NCBI RefSeq assembly: GCF_051859125.1
Contig: NZ_JBHYGG010000146.1
Coordinates: 1 to 64,000 of the forward strand
Reading direction: 5' to 3'
Length of the DNA stretch: 64,000 bases
Source of the DNA: Gemmata sp051859125
GTDB lineage: Bacteria > Planctomycetota > Planctomycetia > Gemmatales > Gemmataceae
Position 1 is the stretch's first letter; each line of letters begins with the position of its first letter. Positions 17,563 to 26,880 of the stretch are shown here, in pieces. Below the pieces are notes generated by a model. That model ran no database searches and was not told the origin of the DNA. It saw only the letters and a list, made by a program, of their open reading frames with translations. The position numbers were made by a program, and so were the translations under genes.

Positions 17563-19014
17563 TTACTTCTTTGCACCGGCCAGGGGCGGGCGGTGGACGC
17601 GGATCGCGGCGATCGGGGCGCCGGGCCCGCCGGCGATCTCGAGCACGTGCTTGCCGGGCAGTAGCCCCCGGGCTAGGGTCACCGCCGTCCCGGCCGCCGG
17701 CTCGCGGCCGCCCGGGGCGGGGATCGCGTCGACCGCGTGCGGCACCACCTTCCAGCGCACGGTGAACGCGTCCGGCACCGGCTTCACCCCAGCCAGTGCG
17801 AGGGCGTAGTCCGCCTGCCAGTGCCCCGGCTCGATGGCCACCCGCCCGGAGTTCGACACGAACTTCTTGTCCGACCGGCCGGCCCCGTCCGGCCCGGTGA
17901 CGGACCCGGAGAGGGTGAACGCGAACACCTTCGCGTCGGCCGCGTCCTTCTTCACCTCCATCGTCCAGTCCTCGGCCACCGGTGGCTTCTCCCACCCGAA
18001 CCCCGCCACCACCGGCCACTTCCCGCCCGGCGTCGCCAGCGCGCGGGTGGGCGCGAGCGTGCCCGGGAGCTCAGTCGGCTTCTTCCCGTCGATCGTCACC
18101 GCCGCCGGCGCGGGGGCCGACCCCTTCGCCTTCGGACCGTAGATCGCGTCCACCCGGGTGCCGTCGAACTCGACCCGCAGCTTGCCGTCGACCCACGACG
18201 CGTCGGTCCCGACGGCGAGCGTCTTCACCCACGCCTCGGCCGGCGACGGGCCGAACGCCGGGTCGTGCCGCAGGTACGCCTTCACGCACTCGGCCATGAG
18301 GAACTCGCCGTGCGCGTTCAGGTGGACGCCGTCGCGAAGCAGCGCCCTCGGCTCCAGTTTGTTGGCGGTCAGGTACCGCTTCCACAGGGCCCGCTGGTCG
18401 CACAACTCGGTGCCGTACTTCGCCGACACCGCCGGGAGCCAGTTGTGGTTCATGAACGCGTCCCAGTGCTCGCCCTTCGGCGGCAGCTTCTTCGGGTCGG
18501 TCTCCTCGGCGAGGTCCGCCGGCTTGGTGACGTGGTCGTTCTGCTGGAGCACCTCGGCGGTGGTGCGCTCGCGGACCCGGCGGACGATGTCCTCGTACTT
18601 GTCGTGCGCCCCGTACACGTGGAACACGACGAGGTCCGGCTCGAACGGGTACAGGTCGGCCTCGGCGGTCTTCACCAGGAGCTGCGACGAGAACCCGCCG
18701 AGGGCCCGGTTCTCGACCACCAGGTCGGCGTGCGGGAACCGCCGGCGGAGGTCGTCGGCGACCGCCCGCGCCCACCCCTGCTCGGTGATCGACTGACCAT
18801 AGAACAGGACGCGGACGGTGTTCCGCTGCTCGGGGGTGCTGGCGGCTAGCAGCCGCATCGTCCGCTGGACGTTCTTGCCGAGCCCCGACGGGTCGGCCTT
18901 CAGCGGGGGGTACTCCGGCTCCGCGCCCGGCGCGGGGGCGAGCGGGATGGGTGCCGCGCACAGGAGGCACGGCCAGAGGAGTGCCGCGCTACGCTGCCCG
19001 AGTGTGGTCATCAC
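17563..19014 (-). CDS. Exported SGNH/GDSL hydrolase
   Basis: 483 residues. Secreted esterase or carbohydrate acetylesterase-type hydrolase. Seen: a signal peptide at residues 1-30; block I V-L-F-Y-G-Q-S-I-T-E, with Ser as the catalytic nucleophile, near residue 74; the Gly-containing block V-E-N-R-A-L-G-G-F-S-S; the Asn/His-type block V-F-H-V-Y-G-A-H-D-K; and the D-G-V-H-L-N block with catalytic Asp and His near residue 227. The C-terminal 220 residues form a separate beta-rich part with no enzyme motif, perhaps carbohydrate-binding. Such hydrolases are abundant in planctomycetes that degrade algal polysaccharide, a role assigned here by family only. Confidence 0.85.
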   Translation of the reverse strand: MMTTLGQRSAALLWPCLLCAAPIPLAPAPGAEPEYPPLKADPSGLGKNVQRTMRLLAASTPEQRNTVRVLFYGQSITEQGWARAVADDLRRRFPHADLVVENRALGGFSSQLLVKTAEADLYPFEPDLVVFHVYGAHDKYEDIVRRVRERTTAEVLQQNDHVTKPADLAEETDPKKLPPKGEHWDAFMNHNWLPAVSAKYGTELCDQRALWKRYLTANKLEPRALLRDGVHLNAHGEFLMAECVKAYLRHDPAFGPSPAEAWVKTLAVGTDASWVDGKLRVEFDGTRVDAIYGPKAKGSAPAPAAVTIDGKKPTELPGTLAPTRALATPGGKWPVVAGFGWEKPPVAEDWTMEVKKDAADAKVFAFTLSGSVTGPDGAGRSDKKFVSNSGRVAIEPGHWQADYALALAGVKPVPDAFTVRWKVVPHAVDAIPAPGGREPAAGTAVTLARGLLPGKHVLEIAGGPGAPIAAIRVHRPPLAGAKK

Positions 19015-19270
19015 GTGCCTTTCGTGTGGGGTCCCGTCTGTCTAGGAACGGATCTCTTTTACGACGCGGCCGGCCGTAGCCTCACCGCCTTGTGCTGCCG
19101 CAGCATGGCGAACTCCGGCCTGCGTGAACAGCGACGAGTATACGGGGGCCGGGTCCGCCCGGGGCGGTGGCTGGTGCGGTAATCGCTAGCGCCGCCGTCC
19201 GCGGACGGCCGGCACTGCGAAGGCAGCCGGTCTCGCGGCGGGATCGAACTCGTCCGCGCCCCACATCCGG

Positions 19271-19573
19271 TTACTCGGCGGGGTTCGTCCCGCCCCCACC
19301 CGACGTCAGCCGCGCCCACGCGGCCCGATAGCGGTCGAATGCCCCCCGCACGGCGTCGGTCAGCCGGTACTCGGTCAGCAGCCTGCGGTCGACGACCCGC
19401 TTGCTCTCCGCCGCGTACCCGGCGGCCACCAGCTTGGCCGCGTGGGCCGACAGGTTCCCCCGGGTCAGGCCGGTCGTCCCGAGCACGAAGGTGAAGGTGG
19501 CCGACCCGCACGCGGCGAGCACCGAGACGATGGCCAGGCGGGCGGGCTCGTGGATGACCGGGTCGAGGACCAC
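19271..19573 (-). CDS. Winged-helix transcriptional regulator (HTH_34-like)
   Basis: 100 residues, a single winged-helix DNA-binding domain. Seen: V-I-H-E-P-A-R-L-A-I-V-S-V-L-A, the common opening of this family, the recognition-helix region L-T-R-G-N-L-S-A-H-A-A-K-L-V-A-A-G-Y, and the wing Y-R-L-T-D-A-V-R-G-A-F-D-R-Y. The start is GTG at 19573; an in-frame stop lies 15 bases upstream, so no longer start is possible. That stop is also the stop of the membrane-protein remnant upstream, so the two were probably one operon. These regulators typically control a neighbouring membrane protein or transporter. Confidence 0.82.
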   Translation of the reverse strand: MVLDPVIHEPARLAIVSVLAACGSATFTFVLGTTGLTRGNLSAHAAKLVAAGYAAESKRVVDRRLLTEYRLTDAVRGAFDRYRAAWARLTSGGGGTNPAE

Positions 19574-19585
19574 CGGCTGGCGCGG

Positions 19586-19880
19586 TCATGACCGCACCCC
19601 CGCGGGGACGTCCTCGTCGCCACCGTCCGCGAGGGCGCGAGTCCAGGCCGCCCACCGGGCGTCCAGGGCCGCCGCGCCGAGGACCACCAGCGGGAGGGAG
19701 AGGACGCGCAGCAGGGTGAGGCCCCTGGCCTGCAGGAAGAACGGGGCGTAGGCCAGGGGGATGCACCCCGCGAACAGCAGGTCCTCCCGGAAGCGGAGGG
19801 CCCCGAAGCCGCGGGCGAAGAAAAGGATCCCGATGAGCGGGCCGATGGCCAGGCAGGAGAGGGTCGCCCCCCACGCTCGC
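19586..19880 (-). pseudogene. C-terminal end of a membrane protein
   Basis: About 97 codons of clear coding sequence, open up to about 19880 with no start. Seen: G-P-L-I-G-I-L-F-F-A-R-G-F-G-A-L-R-F, L-A-Y-A-P-F-F-L-Q-A-R-G-L-T, V-L-S-L-P-L-V-V-L-G, ending A-W-T-R-A-L-A-D-G-G-D-E-D-V. At least two hydrophobic helices. It is cut at 19880, where a TIGR03067 fragment begins on the other strand, so this is a rearrangement joint. Confidence 0.6.
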
Positions 19881-19881
19881 A

Positions 19882-20226
19882 GATGAACTCAACGCGCTCA
19901 GCGGCGAATGGAAGGTCGTGGCCCTGGAAGCCGCTGGCAAGAAGGCACCTGCCGAGGCGCTCGAGGGCGGGCGGTGGTCGTTCTCGGGCGAGGAAGTGCG
20001 ATTCGCCGACCGAGGCGAGGTACTCGGAGGGAAGGCATCTGTGAAACTGGACCCGAGCAAATCGCCGAAGCAGCTCGATCTGGTCGGCTTGGAAGGGGCG
20101 AGCAAGGGGAAGACGAGCCTGGGCATCTACGAGCCGGAAAGGGATCGGCTCGTCATCTGCCTGTGTGATCCGAACAGCGGCGGGAAGGGACGCCCCACAA
20201 CCTTCGCGGTGGGGCCCGGGAGTTAG
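19882..20226 (+). pseudogene. TIGR03067-domain protein lacking its N-terminus
   Basis: A Gemmata-type TIGR03067 domain. Seen: D-E-L-N-A-L-S-G-E-W-K-V-V-A-L-E, K-L-D-P-S-K-S-P-K-Q-L-D-L, G-K-T-S-L-G-I-Y-E and the C-terminal G-R-P-T-T-F-A, all standard for the domain. It begins at residue 1 of the domain with no start codon or signal peptide. A GTG at 19918 could start an internal fragment. Members are small proteins of unknown role, common in planctomycetes. Broken by the joint at 19880. Confidence 0.65.
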
Positions 20227-20885
20227 TTGGACTCAATCACCCTGGAGCGGGTCAAGGACAAGAAGTAAACTGCGTGACTGCTGCCACGTTCTCGACTGCT
20301 CTCCTGCAATTCTGTGGCAGCCCCGCCGCCCAATGGCTCGAGCGGCAGGGGTACCGGCCGGTGGACCACCCGACGAAGATCGCCGTACTGGCCGAGACGG
20401 GACGGGAACCCGTGCCGCAACTCGGGACGATCGTCCTGAACCACACGGTGGACGAACTGGTGGCCCTGTCCGATTGGCGGCCGCCTCAGCTCCAAGGCGA
20501 TCGACCCGAAGTTCCTGCTGAAGTACGGCGAGGGACTCCGGGTGACGCGGACGTTCCGCGTCACCCCCGGCACATCCTCGCTCACCGGCACGCAGAGGCC
20601 CGACCAGGCGGCCCGATTCGAGACCCAACTCCGCTCGTTCCGGAAGAAGCCCGATTCCGCGCCGCGGCCCCCGTGGTGGGCACCGAGCCGCCGAGCATGA
20701 GAGCAGCGGCGGCGTATGACGCAGACAATGCGGGAGCCGCGGAGTGGGTGAGGCGGGCCGAGGCGGTGAGCGCGGAACCGTGGCAGAGGATGGCAGCGCG
20801 GCGGAAGGGAGCGGCGAGATGATCATGGTGTAAACGAAGAGGAGCCGGGGTGGCCCGGCTCGCGAACCATCTACCAGCGCAGAGG
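20227..20885 (+). other. Stretch with possible degraded gene
   Basis: No convincing intact gene. From 20274 one frame reads L-L-Q-F-C-G-S-P-A-A-Q-W-L-E-R-Q-G-Y, then V-L-N-H-T-V-D-E-L-V-A-L-S-D-W. From about 20480 the next frame continues with S-S-K-A-I-D-P-K-F-L-L-K-Y-G-E-G and F-E-T-Q-L-R-S-F-R-K-K-P-D. This looks like one decayed gene with a frameshift near 20475. I do not recognise the family. Confidence 0.3.
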
Positions 20886-21401
20886 TCACCTGGCCGGCGC
20901 GGTCGCACGGTCGTACCCGCCGTGCCTGGTGAACACCCCGCGGGCGTCGCCGGCCTGGGTGCCCCGGTCCACCGTCACCAGGTACCGGCCGGCGTTCACC
21001 TCGCCCTCGTAGTACTTGGCGTCCTCTTCCGGGATGCCCCAGCCGATCAGCGCGCCCGCAATTCCCGCCGCGGCCGCGCCGCTCGCCGCACTGATGAGGG
21101 CCGCCGCCAAGGGTCCGACCGCGAGGATCGGCCCGATCACCGGGATCACCCCGAACGACACGCCCAGCGACACCAGGCCCGCCACCCCCGCCCCGGCCGC
21201 GACGCCGATGGCCGCGCCCTCACCGGCGTTCGTCTCGCCCCCGCCGTCCGTCTTGAAGGTCTTCCCGTCGGCGTTCTTGCCGACGAGGCCGATCTGGTCG
21301 TCCCGGTACCCGGCCGTCTTCAGGTCCGCCACGGCCCGCTCGGCCGCGCCACGGGTCGCGAACACGCCGACCGTCGTTGCATGAACTGTGGCAGTTGCCA
21401 T
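20886..21401 (-). CDS. General stress protein 17M-like / low-temperature-induced-type protein
   Basis: 171 residues. The start ATG at 21401 gives M-A-T-A-T-V-H-A-T-T-V-G-V-F. Seen: the N-terminal ferredoxin-like strand-helix G-V-F-A-T-R-G-A-A-E-R-A-V-A-D-L-K-T-A-G-Y, typical of YflT/17M-type stress proteins, then a Gly/Ala-rich hydrophobic middle (residues about 68-130) of glycine-zipper character, then a C-terminal strand G-R-Y-L-V-T-V-D-R. The family is associated with osmotic and cold stress; it may sit at the membrane through the glycine-zipper part. Intact, unlike its neighbours on both sides. Confidence 0.75.
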   Translation of the reverse strand: MATATVHATTVGVFATRGAAERAVADLKTAGYRDDQIGLVGKNADGKTFKTDGGGETNAGEGAAIGVAAGAGVAGLVSLGVSFGVIPVIGPILAVGPLAAALISAASGAAAAGIAGALIGWGIPEEDAKYYEGEVNAGRYLVTVDRGTQAGDARGVFTRHGGYDRATAPAR

Positions 21402-21660
21402 TGTTTGTACCTTCTGGAGGGGAGTGACCCGGCCGGCAATGCGCCGGTCGGGCACGGTCGGGAGTACGCACCGATCGTGCCAGGAATTAGAGAAATGTCC
21501 TTATCGAAAAATATCATGGCGTCCGGAGCCGCGGACGCTGGAATCGCGGCCCCCCGAGTCAGGGTTCACTTGGTTCGGCAAGGCCACTACGTTTCGATCG
21601 ACAAAGGCCACTGGTCTCGCCGTTCCTGCGTCGGAGGGGAGTCGGGGGAGGGTCGGTCGA

Positions 21661-21987
21661 TCAGGTCGGGGACGCCCTCCGGTACTCAACGCGGGCACGG
21701 TTCGGTGGGAAGTCTGCGTCCCCCGGGGAGAACAGAAGGTCAGTTGCCCCGGTGGTCGGTGTGAACGGCTCGTAGGTCTTTGAGAACGAGAAGGGGTAGT
21801 AAAGCCGTACCATCTCGCCGATCGTGACCGTCCGTGGCAATCGCATAAACAGGTCCTTGGCCGCGAGCGCGGTCGCCGGTGCCAGGATGTTTTGGGCTTC
21901 GAGACCGGGCGGGAAGTTGGCCACGAACGTCAGCCCCGGGTTGGCGCTCGTCAGCAGGCACCCGAGCCGTGCATTGTGACCCGACAC
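21661..21987 (-). CDS. Unrecognised small open frame, possible gene remnant
   Basis: 108 codons. Protein-like composition (L-T-F-V-A-N-F-P-P-G-L-E-A-Q-N, then R-L-Y-Y-P-F-S-F-S-K-T-Y-E-P-F) with fewer Arg and Ala than the random frames nearby. No motif recognised and no ribosome site at the ATG. As it is surrounded by broken genes, it may be another fragment. Confidence 0.3.
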   Translation of the reverse strand: MSGHNARLGCLLTSANPGLTFVANFPPGLEAQNILAPATALAAKDLFMRLPRTVTIGEMVRLYYPFSFSKTYEPFTPTTGATDLLFSPGDADFPPNRARVEYRRASPT

Positions 21988-22273
21988 ACCAAACTGGCCA
22001 GCAGTCTCTTCAGCTCTTCACTCGTGTTCACGCTGTCCGGCAGACCCGGCACGCCCCTCGCAGCTCCGTATGTTTGTGGGGGTGAGAGCCCGCGCGTCCC
22101 ACCGCCACTCGGTCCCGGTCGGTACTGATTTAACCGTCACACCGCCAAACACACAATCCGGCCGGGGTGCGTCAATCACGTGCGGGGGGATGACCGCCGC
22201 CGCCCGAGCCGTCTCAGTCGATTTGATCCTGCCGGCGACATCGCCACGCCCGCCCGTGCCCATCCTCGCGGGC

Positions 22274-22400
22274 ATGGCGTTCCGGGTCCTCATCATCGGC
22301 GGCCGGTCCTTCAGCCACACATCTCTGCGTGACGCCCTCGACCTACTCCTCGCCCACCGCCTCCCCGACGTTGAGGTCCTCACCGCCGGCGGCCGGGCGG
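22274..22400 (+). pseudogene. N-terminal fragment of a DUF2493 (SLOG-fold) protein
   Basis: From an ATG at 22274: M-A-F-R-V-L-I-I-G-G-R-S-F-S, then L-R-D-A-L-D-L-L-L-A-H-R-L-P-D-V-E-V-L-T-A-G-G. This is the opening of the DUF2493/SLOG family, a nucleotide-binding fold. The rest is missing; sequence past about 22400 belongs to a DUF1559 fragment on the other strand. Confidence 0.6.
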
Positions 22401-22433
22401 GCACGCCGGGCCGCGTGCCACACCGCCGACCGG

Positions 22434-22606
22434 TCACCAGTCGCCACCGGGCAGGTCGCCGCCGGCCGGGGTGCACAGCGCCCACCACGTGCTGCCGTCG
22501 ACCGCAGCGGACACGGCCCGCACGCTGGCGTCGGCCAGGGCCGCGTTGGCGACACCCGGGTGGGGCGTGTTGGGAACGGTGCTGTTGCACGCACCGGTGC
22601 TCCAGG
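22434..22606 (-). pseudogene. C-terminal end of a DUF1559 protein
   Basis: Reading from about 22606 to the stop at 22434: H-P-G-V-A-N-A-A-L-A-D-A-S-V-R-A-V, then S-T-W-W-A-L-C-T-P-A-G-G-D and a final G-D-W. This is the standard end of DUF1559 prepilin-type proteins (compare 31272-32449). No N-terminal pilin helix is present. Confidence 0.65.
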
Positions 22607-22639
22607 CGGCCAGTCATACCAAGTCTGGCTGATGCGTAA

Positions 22640-22899
22640 CCATCACGCGGCAACGGCCCAGTGGAACCCGACGGCTCCCCTAACAACGGTCGGGTGACGA
22701 TCGCCAGGAAGGCGGCCAACGGGTTCGCGGTCCAGCCCCGGCGGTGGAGCGGACGTTCGGGTGGCTGGTGCGATTCCGGCGGCTCAGGGCCGACTACGAG
22801 TTCGCGGCCGAGACGAGCAGAGCGACGCTCCAGGCGGCCACGGCACGCCCCATGGTCCGCCGATTGCACCCGCCCGATAGGCTTCAAGACACACTGTGA
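22640..22899 (+). mobile_element. IS5/IS4-type transposase C-terminal remnant
   Basis: Reads V-T-I-A-R-K-A-A-N-G-F-A-V-Q-P-R-R-W, then after a frame change R-T-F-G-W-L-V-R-F-R-R-L-R-A-D-Y-E, ending R-R-L-H-P-P-D-R-L-Q at a TGA at 22899. This is the catalytic C-terminus (around the DDE Glu) of IS5-family DDE transposases, where P-R-R-W-V-V-E-R-T-F-G-W-L is standard. The V-V-E part is lost in a small deletion, so the enzyme would be dead. No terminal inverted repeat was recognised. Confidence 0.65.
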
Positions 22900-22940
22900 A
22901 ACGGCCGCCGCCCGGAGTCATGACAGCGCCCGCGATCGTT

Positions 22941-25900
22941 TCAAACTAGCGTCATGGCGAGCACCTCGACGTTCGAGTTCCGCGGGAGGGTAACGCTCTG
23001 GACCGTCTTCCCGGCGTCGAGCGCGAACGAGTACCCGTAGACGTAAAACGCCCGCTGGTCCTTGCCGCCCGCGGCCGTGTTCCGATACGGCATCGACACC
23101 GCCCTCGACTCACCGGCGTAGTTCTGTGGGCGGTACCAGTCGCTAACCGACTGGGTGAACGTCCGACTCGTTCCATCGGTGTACCGGACCACGAACGCCT
23201 GATTACTTTGGTTGCCCATGACGCCCGTCGCCAGCACCCGCAGCGCGGAGAACGTGCCGCCGGGGAGGGCGACCGTCTGACCCGTCGCGCTGACGACGTT
23301 GTTCCGGTCCGCGGCCCCGAGCGCGAACGCGGCTCCGCCCCACGCCACCGTCTGCCCGAGCAGGTTCGCCGAGAGGGCGTACCCCACCCCGTCGAGGCCG
23401 CCGCTGAACCGCGTGCCGTCGGTCACGATACCCACACGGTTGAACGCCGCGGTCAGGTCGACCGACGCGGCGGCCGGCGCGGTCACGGCCCGGAACCGAC
23501 TGTACGCGGAGTCCCCGAACCGGTTGGCCCCCCGGACCCGGTACAGGTACCGGGTGCCGGCCGCCACCGTCGTGTCCGAGTACGAAGTCGCCGCACCAGA
23601 GACCCGGGCGATCTGCACCCACGTCCGGCCATCGGTCGACCGCTCGACCTTGGTGCCGTCCGGGCCGAACCCGCTGGTCGGGTTGGTCCAGCTCAGATTC
23701 ACTTGACCGACCGACGGGGCGGTCGCCGCAAAATTTGACGGGGCGGCCGGTCGGTCGGCCGGGAAGGCGGCCGCCGGCCCGAACGCGAACGAGGACATGT
23801 TCGCCGTGCCCCACCCGCTGAACACCAGGAACACGTCGCGGACCCCGCTCGCCCCGGACACCGCTGCCGTCCGGGTCTGCGGCTGCCACGTCCCGTTGGC
23901 CGAGGTGATCGTGGCGGCGACCGGACCCGTGACGCTGTCGAGCCGGACGGTGATCGTGCTCCCGGCCGACCCGGACGTGAAGTTGGCGGTGACGCTCGTG
24001 ACCGACCCGCTCGCCCCGAAGTCGATCTGGTTGTAGCGCGCCCACGAGCCGGGCGAGGTGCCGCCGAGCGCGCCGTTGCCGGCCCCGTATGCGACCAGTG
24101 TGCCGCTCTGGGCGTCGTACAGCCCGGGGAAAAACGTCTGGCCCGCCAGCCGGATGCCGCCGGTCGCGGTGTTCGAGTAGGTCGATCGGTCGGCCCGGAC
24201 CCGGTACTGGTACTGGAGCCCGCGCAGGTCGGTATCCACGTACGCGGTGGTGTTGGCCGGCAGCCGGACCACTTCCTGCCAGAACAGCCCGCCGTCGGCC
24301 GACCGGAGGACCGTGTAGGACTTCTCGGTCGCGGCGTTGTCGGTCCAGGCGAGGTTGTTTTGGGACGAGGAGACCGGAGTGACGCTCAGCCCGGTGGGCA
24401 CCGCCGGGGCGGTGCCCGCGAGGCTCGACCCCGCGGTCCACGCCGTCGTCCCCCGCTCGAACGCGCCGATGTCGGGGGCCCCCGAGAGCGGGTCGTTGTA
24501 GGGGGACACGTCGGCCCCCTGGTTGATCGCCGCGGACGCCCCGGCGGCCAGGCTGTAGTCCGCCTGCCGGGGGTTCGTGAACAGGGCGTCGTGGATCGTC
24601 GCCGTCAGGTTATTGGACACGGTCGCCCCGGACGTGTGTCCGCCGACCCCCGCGGTAACGACATTGTTGCGGACCCGGTTCCCCGGGTTCACCCCGCCGA
24701 ACCCGTTGTTGATCCCCCGCCCGGTCGGCAGGTCGGACAGGCCGACGTTGTTGAAGATGTCCACATCCTGGTTCTGGTCGGCGTTGGTCCAGTTGATCTC
24801 GATCGGGTTCCGGACGTTGTACACCGTATTATGGTCGATTACGTACCTCTTGCCGAAGTCCACGTAGATGCCCATGTTCGTGGACCCGGGGATGTTGTAG
24901 ATGACGTTGTGGTCGATCCGCACCCACTGCCCGTCGGACCCGAACTGATCGATCGCCCCGCTGTCGAAGGTCCGCAGCATCACGTCGTGGATGACGTTGT
25001 GGTGGATGCGGGCCAAACTGTTCGTCCGGCTGTTGGCCGAGTTGACCAGGGCCCGGAAGTTGATCCCCTGCTGCGGGGAGTTGTAGATCGTGTTGTAGCT
25101 GATGTCGTGGTCCCAGCTCGTCACCAGCCCCGGCGCGTACGTCCGGCCGGTGTTCAGGGCCCCGGCCTCGGTCGCCTGATAATTCACGTCGTAGATCACG
25201 TTATTTGTGACCGTGTTGTTCCTCCCGAACACCGACACCCCGGACCCGGCGCTGTACTGGATCGTGCTGTCCCTCAGGGTGATGTGCGACCCGCTGATCT
25301 GGAGCCCGGACTGCTGGAGCCACTGCATCTGGTAGTTGCCGGCCAGGTCGGTGAAGTGCGTGACGTACTTCGCGGTGATGCCGGCGATCGTGAGGTGGTG
25401 GGCGGGGGCCACGTTGCCGCCGTAGGTCCCGTTGTTGGTCCGCCGGTCGCCCTGGTTGTCGGTCGTCAGGCTGGTGCCGAACAGGTTGAACCCCTGGACG
25501 GTGACGTAGCTCTTCCCGCTCAGGTCGAACCCGAACGACCGCCGCTTCGCCTCCACCGTGGTCGGCGTGCCGTCCGCGCTCGCCGGGGCCGAGTCGTCCG
25601 GCAGGTGGACGTACAGTTGCGAGTTGGCCGAGTCGTACCACCACTCCCCGGGGTCGATCCCGGCCGCCACCCCGCCGGAGTTGCCGAGGGCGGCCGCGGT
25701 CGGGTCGAACAGGTAGTACCGGGTGCCCGGGCCGACGCCCCACGGCTGGTTCGGGTTCCCGGACGTGACGCCCCGGGTGTCGATCCCGCTGACCGTGATC
25801 GTGTTCCCGGCGGCCGACACCACGGTCCCGGTCTGCCCCTGGCCGTCGTGCCCGTTGTGGGACAGGTTCACCCAGACCTTCGCCCCGACCCACCGGGCCG

Positions 25901-26501
25901 CGGCCTCGCGGCCGAACTCGGCGTCGGTGATGACCAGGTTGCCCGAGCCGTCCACGGCGGCCGCGTCGATGGTCGCCTCGTAGGGGTCGCGGATCAGGTC
26001 GTTGCTCGTCTCCGTGGGCCACCGGGCCAGGTTGAGCATCTGGTCACCGGCGAACACCTGGTTCGACTGGGAGTTCGACGTGTAGTTCCACGGCATGCTG
26101 GCCCGGTACACCGCCCCGCCCACGCTGGTCCAACTGGTCAGCGCGTCGGTCCCGTCGATCGTGACCACGTCGTTGTTGAACGGCCGGTAGGTGATGCCCG
26201 CGGAACTGGTGCCCGAGTTGGCCGGAGTCACCGTCTCCCGGTAGGTGCCGGCCTTGACGTAGACGGTGTCCCCGGGTTGGGCGAGGTCGGCCGCCCGCTG
26301 GATCGTCTGGAGGGGATTGTTGACGTCCTGCCCGGTGTTGGCCGGGGCGTTCGACCCGCTCGGGGCGACGTACAAGCTCGCCGGGACCTCCCGGTCTTCG
26401 AGCTGGGTGACGGTCAGGCAGGACCACCGGCGGGGCGGAGCCGCGACCGGCGAGGGGTTCGACCAGCGACGCCACCACGCACGCGTTCCGCGACTTGCCA
26501 T
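22941..26501 (-). CDS. Large surface protein: parallel beta-helix, CBM-like and two FN3 domains
   Basis: About 1186 residues. The start at 26501 is preferred over one 17 codons upstream. Seen: an N-terminal basic stretch and the planctomycete motif L-E-D-R-E-V-P-A near residue 35; a DUF1565-like opening G-Q-D-V-N-N-P-L-Q-T-I-Q-R-A-A-D-L-A; a right-handed beta-helix with many short N-T-V/N-V-I repeats (about residues 380-680); an FN3 domain around 720-810; a galactose-binding/CBM6-like domain with A-R-Y-N-Q-I-D-F-G-A-S-G and F-S-G-W-G (about 820-940); a second FN3; and a C-terminal beta-domain. This layout fits a polysaccharide lyase or cell-surface adhesin. No lyase catalytic residues could be assigned. 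Confidence 0.85.
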   Translation of the reverse strand: MASRGTRAWWRRWSNPSPVAAPPRRWSCLTVTQLEDREVPASLYVAPSGSNAPANTGQDVNNPLQTIQRAADLAQPGDTVYVKAGTYRETVTPANSGTSSAGITYRPFNNDVVTIDGTDALTSWTSVGGAVYRASMPWNYTSNSQSNQVFAGDQMLNLARWPTETSNDLIRDPYEATIDAAAVDGSGNLVITDAEFGREAAARWVGAKVWVNLSHNGHDGQGQTGTVVSAAGNTITVSGIDTRGVTSGNPNQPWGVGPGTRYYLFDPTAAALGNSGGVAAGIDPGEWWYDSANSQLYVHLPDDSAPASADGTPTTVEAKRRSFGFDLSGKSYVTVQGFNLFGTSLTTDNQGDRRTNNGTYGGNVAPAHHLTIAGITAKYVTHFTDLAGNYQMQWLQQSGLQISGSHITLRDSTIQYSAGSGVSVFGRNNTVTNNVIYDVNYQATEAGALNTGRTYAPGLVTSWDHDISYNTIYNSPQQGINFRALVNSANSRTNSLARIHHNVIHDVMLRTFDSGAIDQFGSDGQWVRIDHNVIYNIPGSTNMGIYVDFGKRYVIDHNTVYNVRNPIEINWTNADQNQDVDIFNNVGLSDLPTGRGINNGFGGVNPGNRVRNNVVTAGVGGHTSGATVSNNLTATIHDALFTNPRQADYSLAAGASAAINQGADVSPYNDPLSGAPDIGAFERGTTAWTAGSSLAGTAPAVPTGLSVTPVSSSQNNLAWTDNAATEKSYTVLRSADGGLFWQEVVRLPANTTAYVDTDLRGLQYQYRVRADRSTYSNTATGGIRLAGQTFFPGLYDAQSGTLVAYGAGNGALGGTSPGSWARYNQIDFGASGSVTSVTANFTSGSAGSTITVRLDSVTGPVAATITSANGTWQPQTRTAAVSGASGVRDVFLVFSGWGTANMSSFAFGPAAAFPADRPAAPSNFAATAPSVGQVNLSWTNPTSGFGPDGTKVERSTDGRTWVQIARVSGAATSYSDTTVAAGTRYLYRVRGANRFGDSAYSRFRAVTAPAAASVDLTAAFNRVGIVTDGTRFSGGLDGVGYALSANLLGQTVAWGGAAFALGAADRNNVVSATGQTVALPGGTFSALRVLATGVMGNQSNQAFVVRYTDGTSRTFTQSVSDWYRPQNYAGESRAVSMPYRNTAAGGKDQRAFYVYGYSFALDAGKTVQSVTLPRNSNVEVLAMTLV

Positions 26502-26880
26502 GGACAGACTCCGGTGAGAGGGGAGAGACGGGCCGCCGGCGCGAACGGCCACGCGGCCCGGAATCGGGCCGGTGCCGACGGGGAAGCCACTCAGGACGAA
26601 GAACTGCGGCTGAAGTGCAAGGGTGGCCCAGTTGTTTCGTCGCTACCAGCATCCTCTGTCAACCGAGGCGTTTGCCCGACACCAGAGGCTTGAATATTTC
26701 CGCCCGGAGCGGGATTTTTCCTCCGAGACCCGGGACAAGACGAACGGGGCGGGCACTGGCCGGCACCTGCGACGCGCGGGTCCGTCGGGACCTCGTGGGC
26801 GGGTTCGGAAGTGGGGGCGAGGTGCAGAACGGGACGAGGTAGTGGGAGGTCACGCCAGACAATTTCGTGGCGATCGGAAC
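26502..26880. other. Intergenic region, no gene seen
   Basis: About 380 bases between two minus-strand genes. It must hold the promoter of the surface protein and the end of the kinase transcript's upstream neighbour. I see one short GC hairpin (CCGC/GCGG near 26700) and no convincing coding sequence on either strand. Confidence 0.5.
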
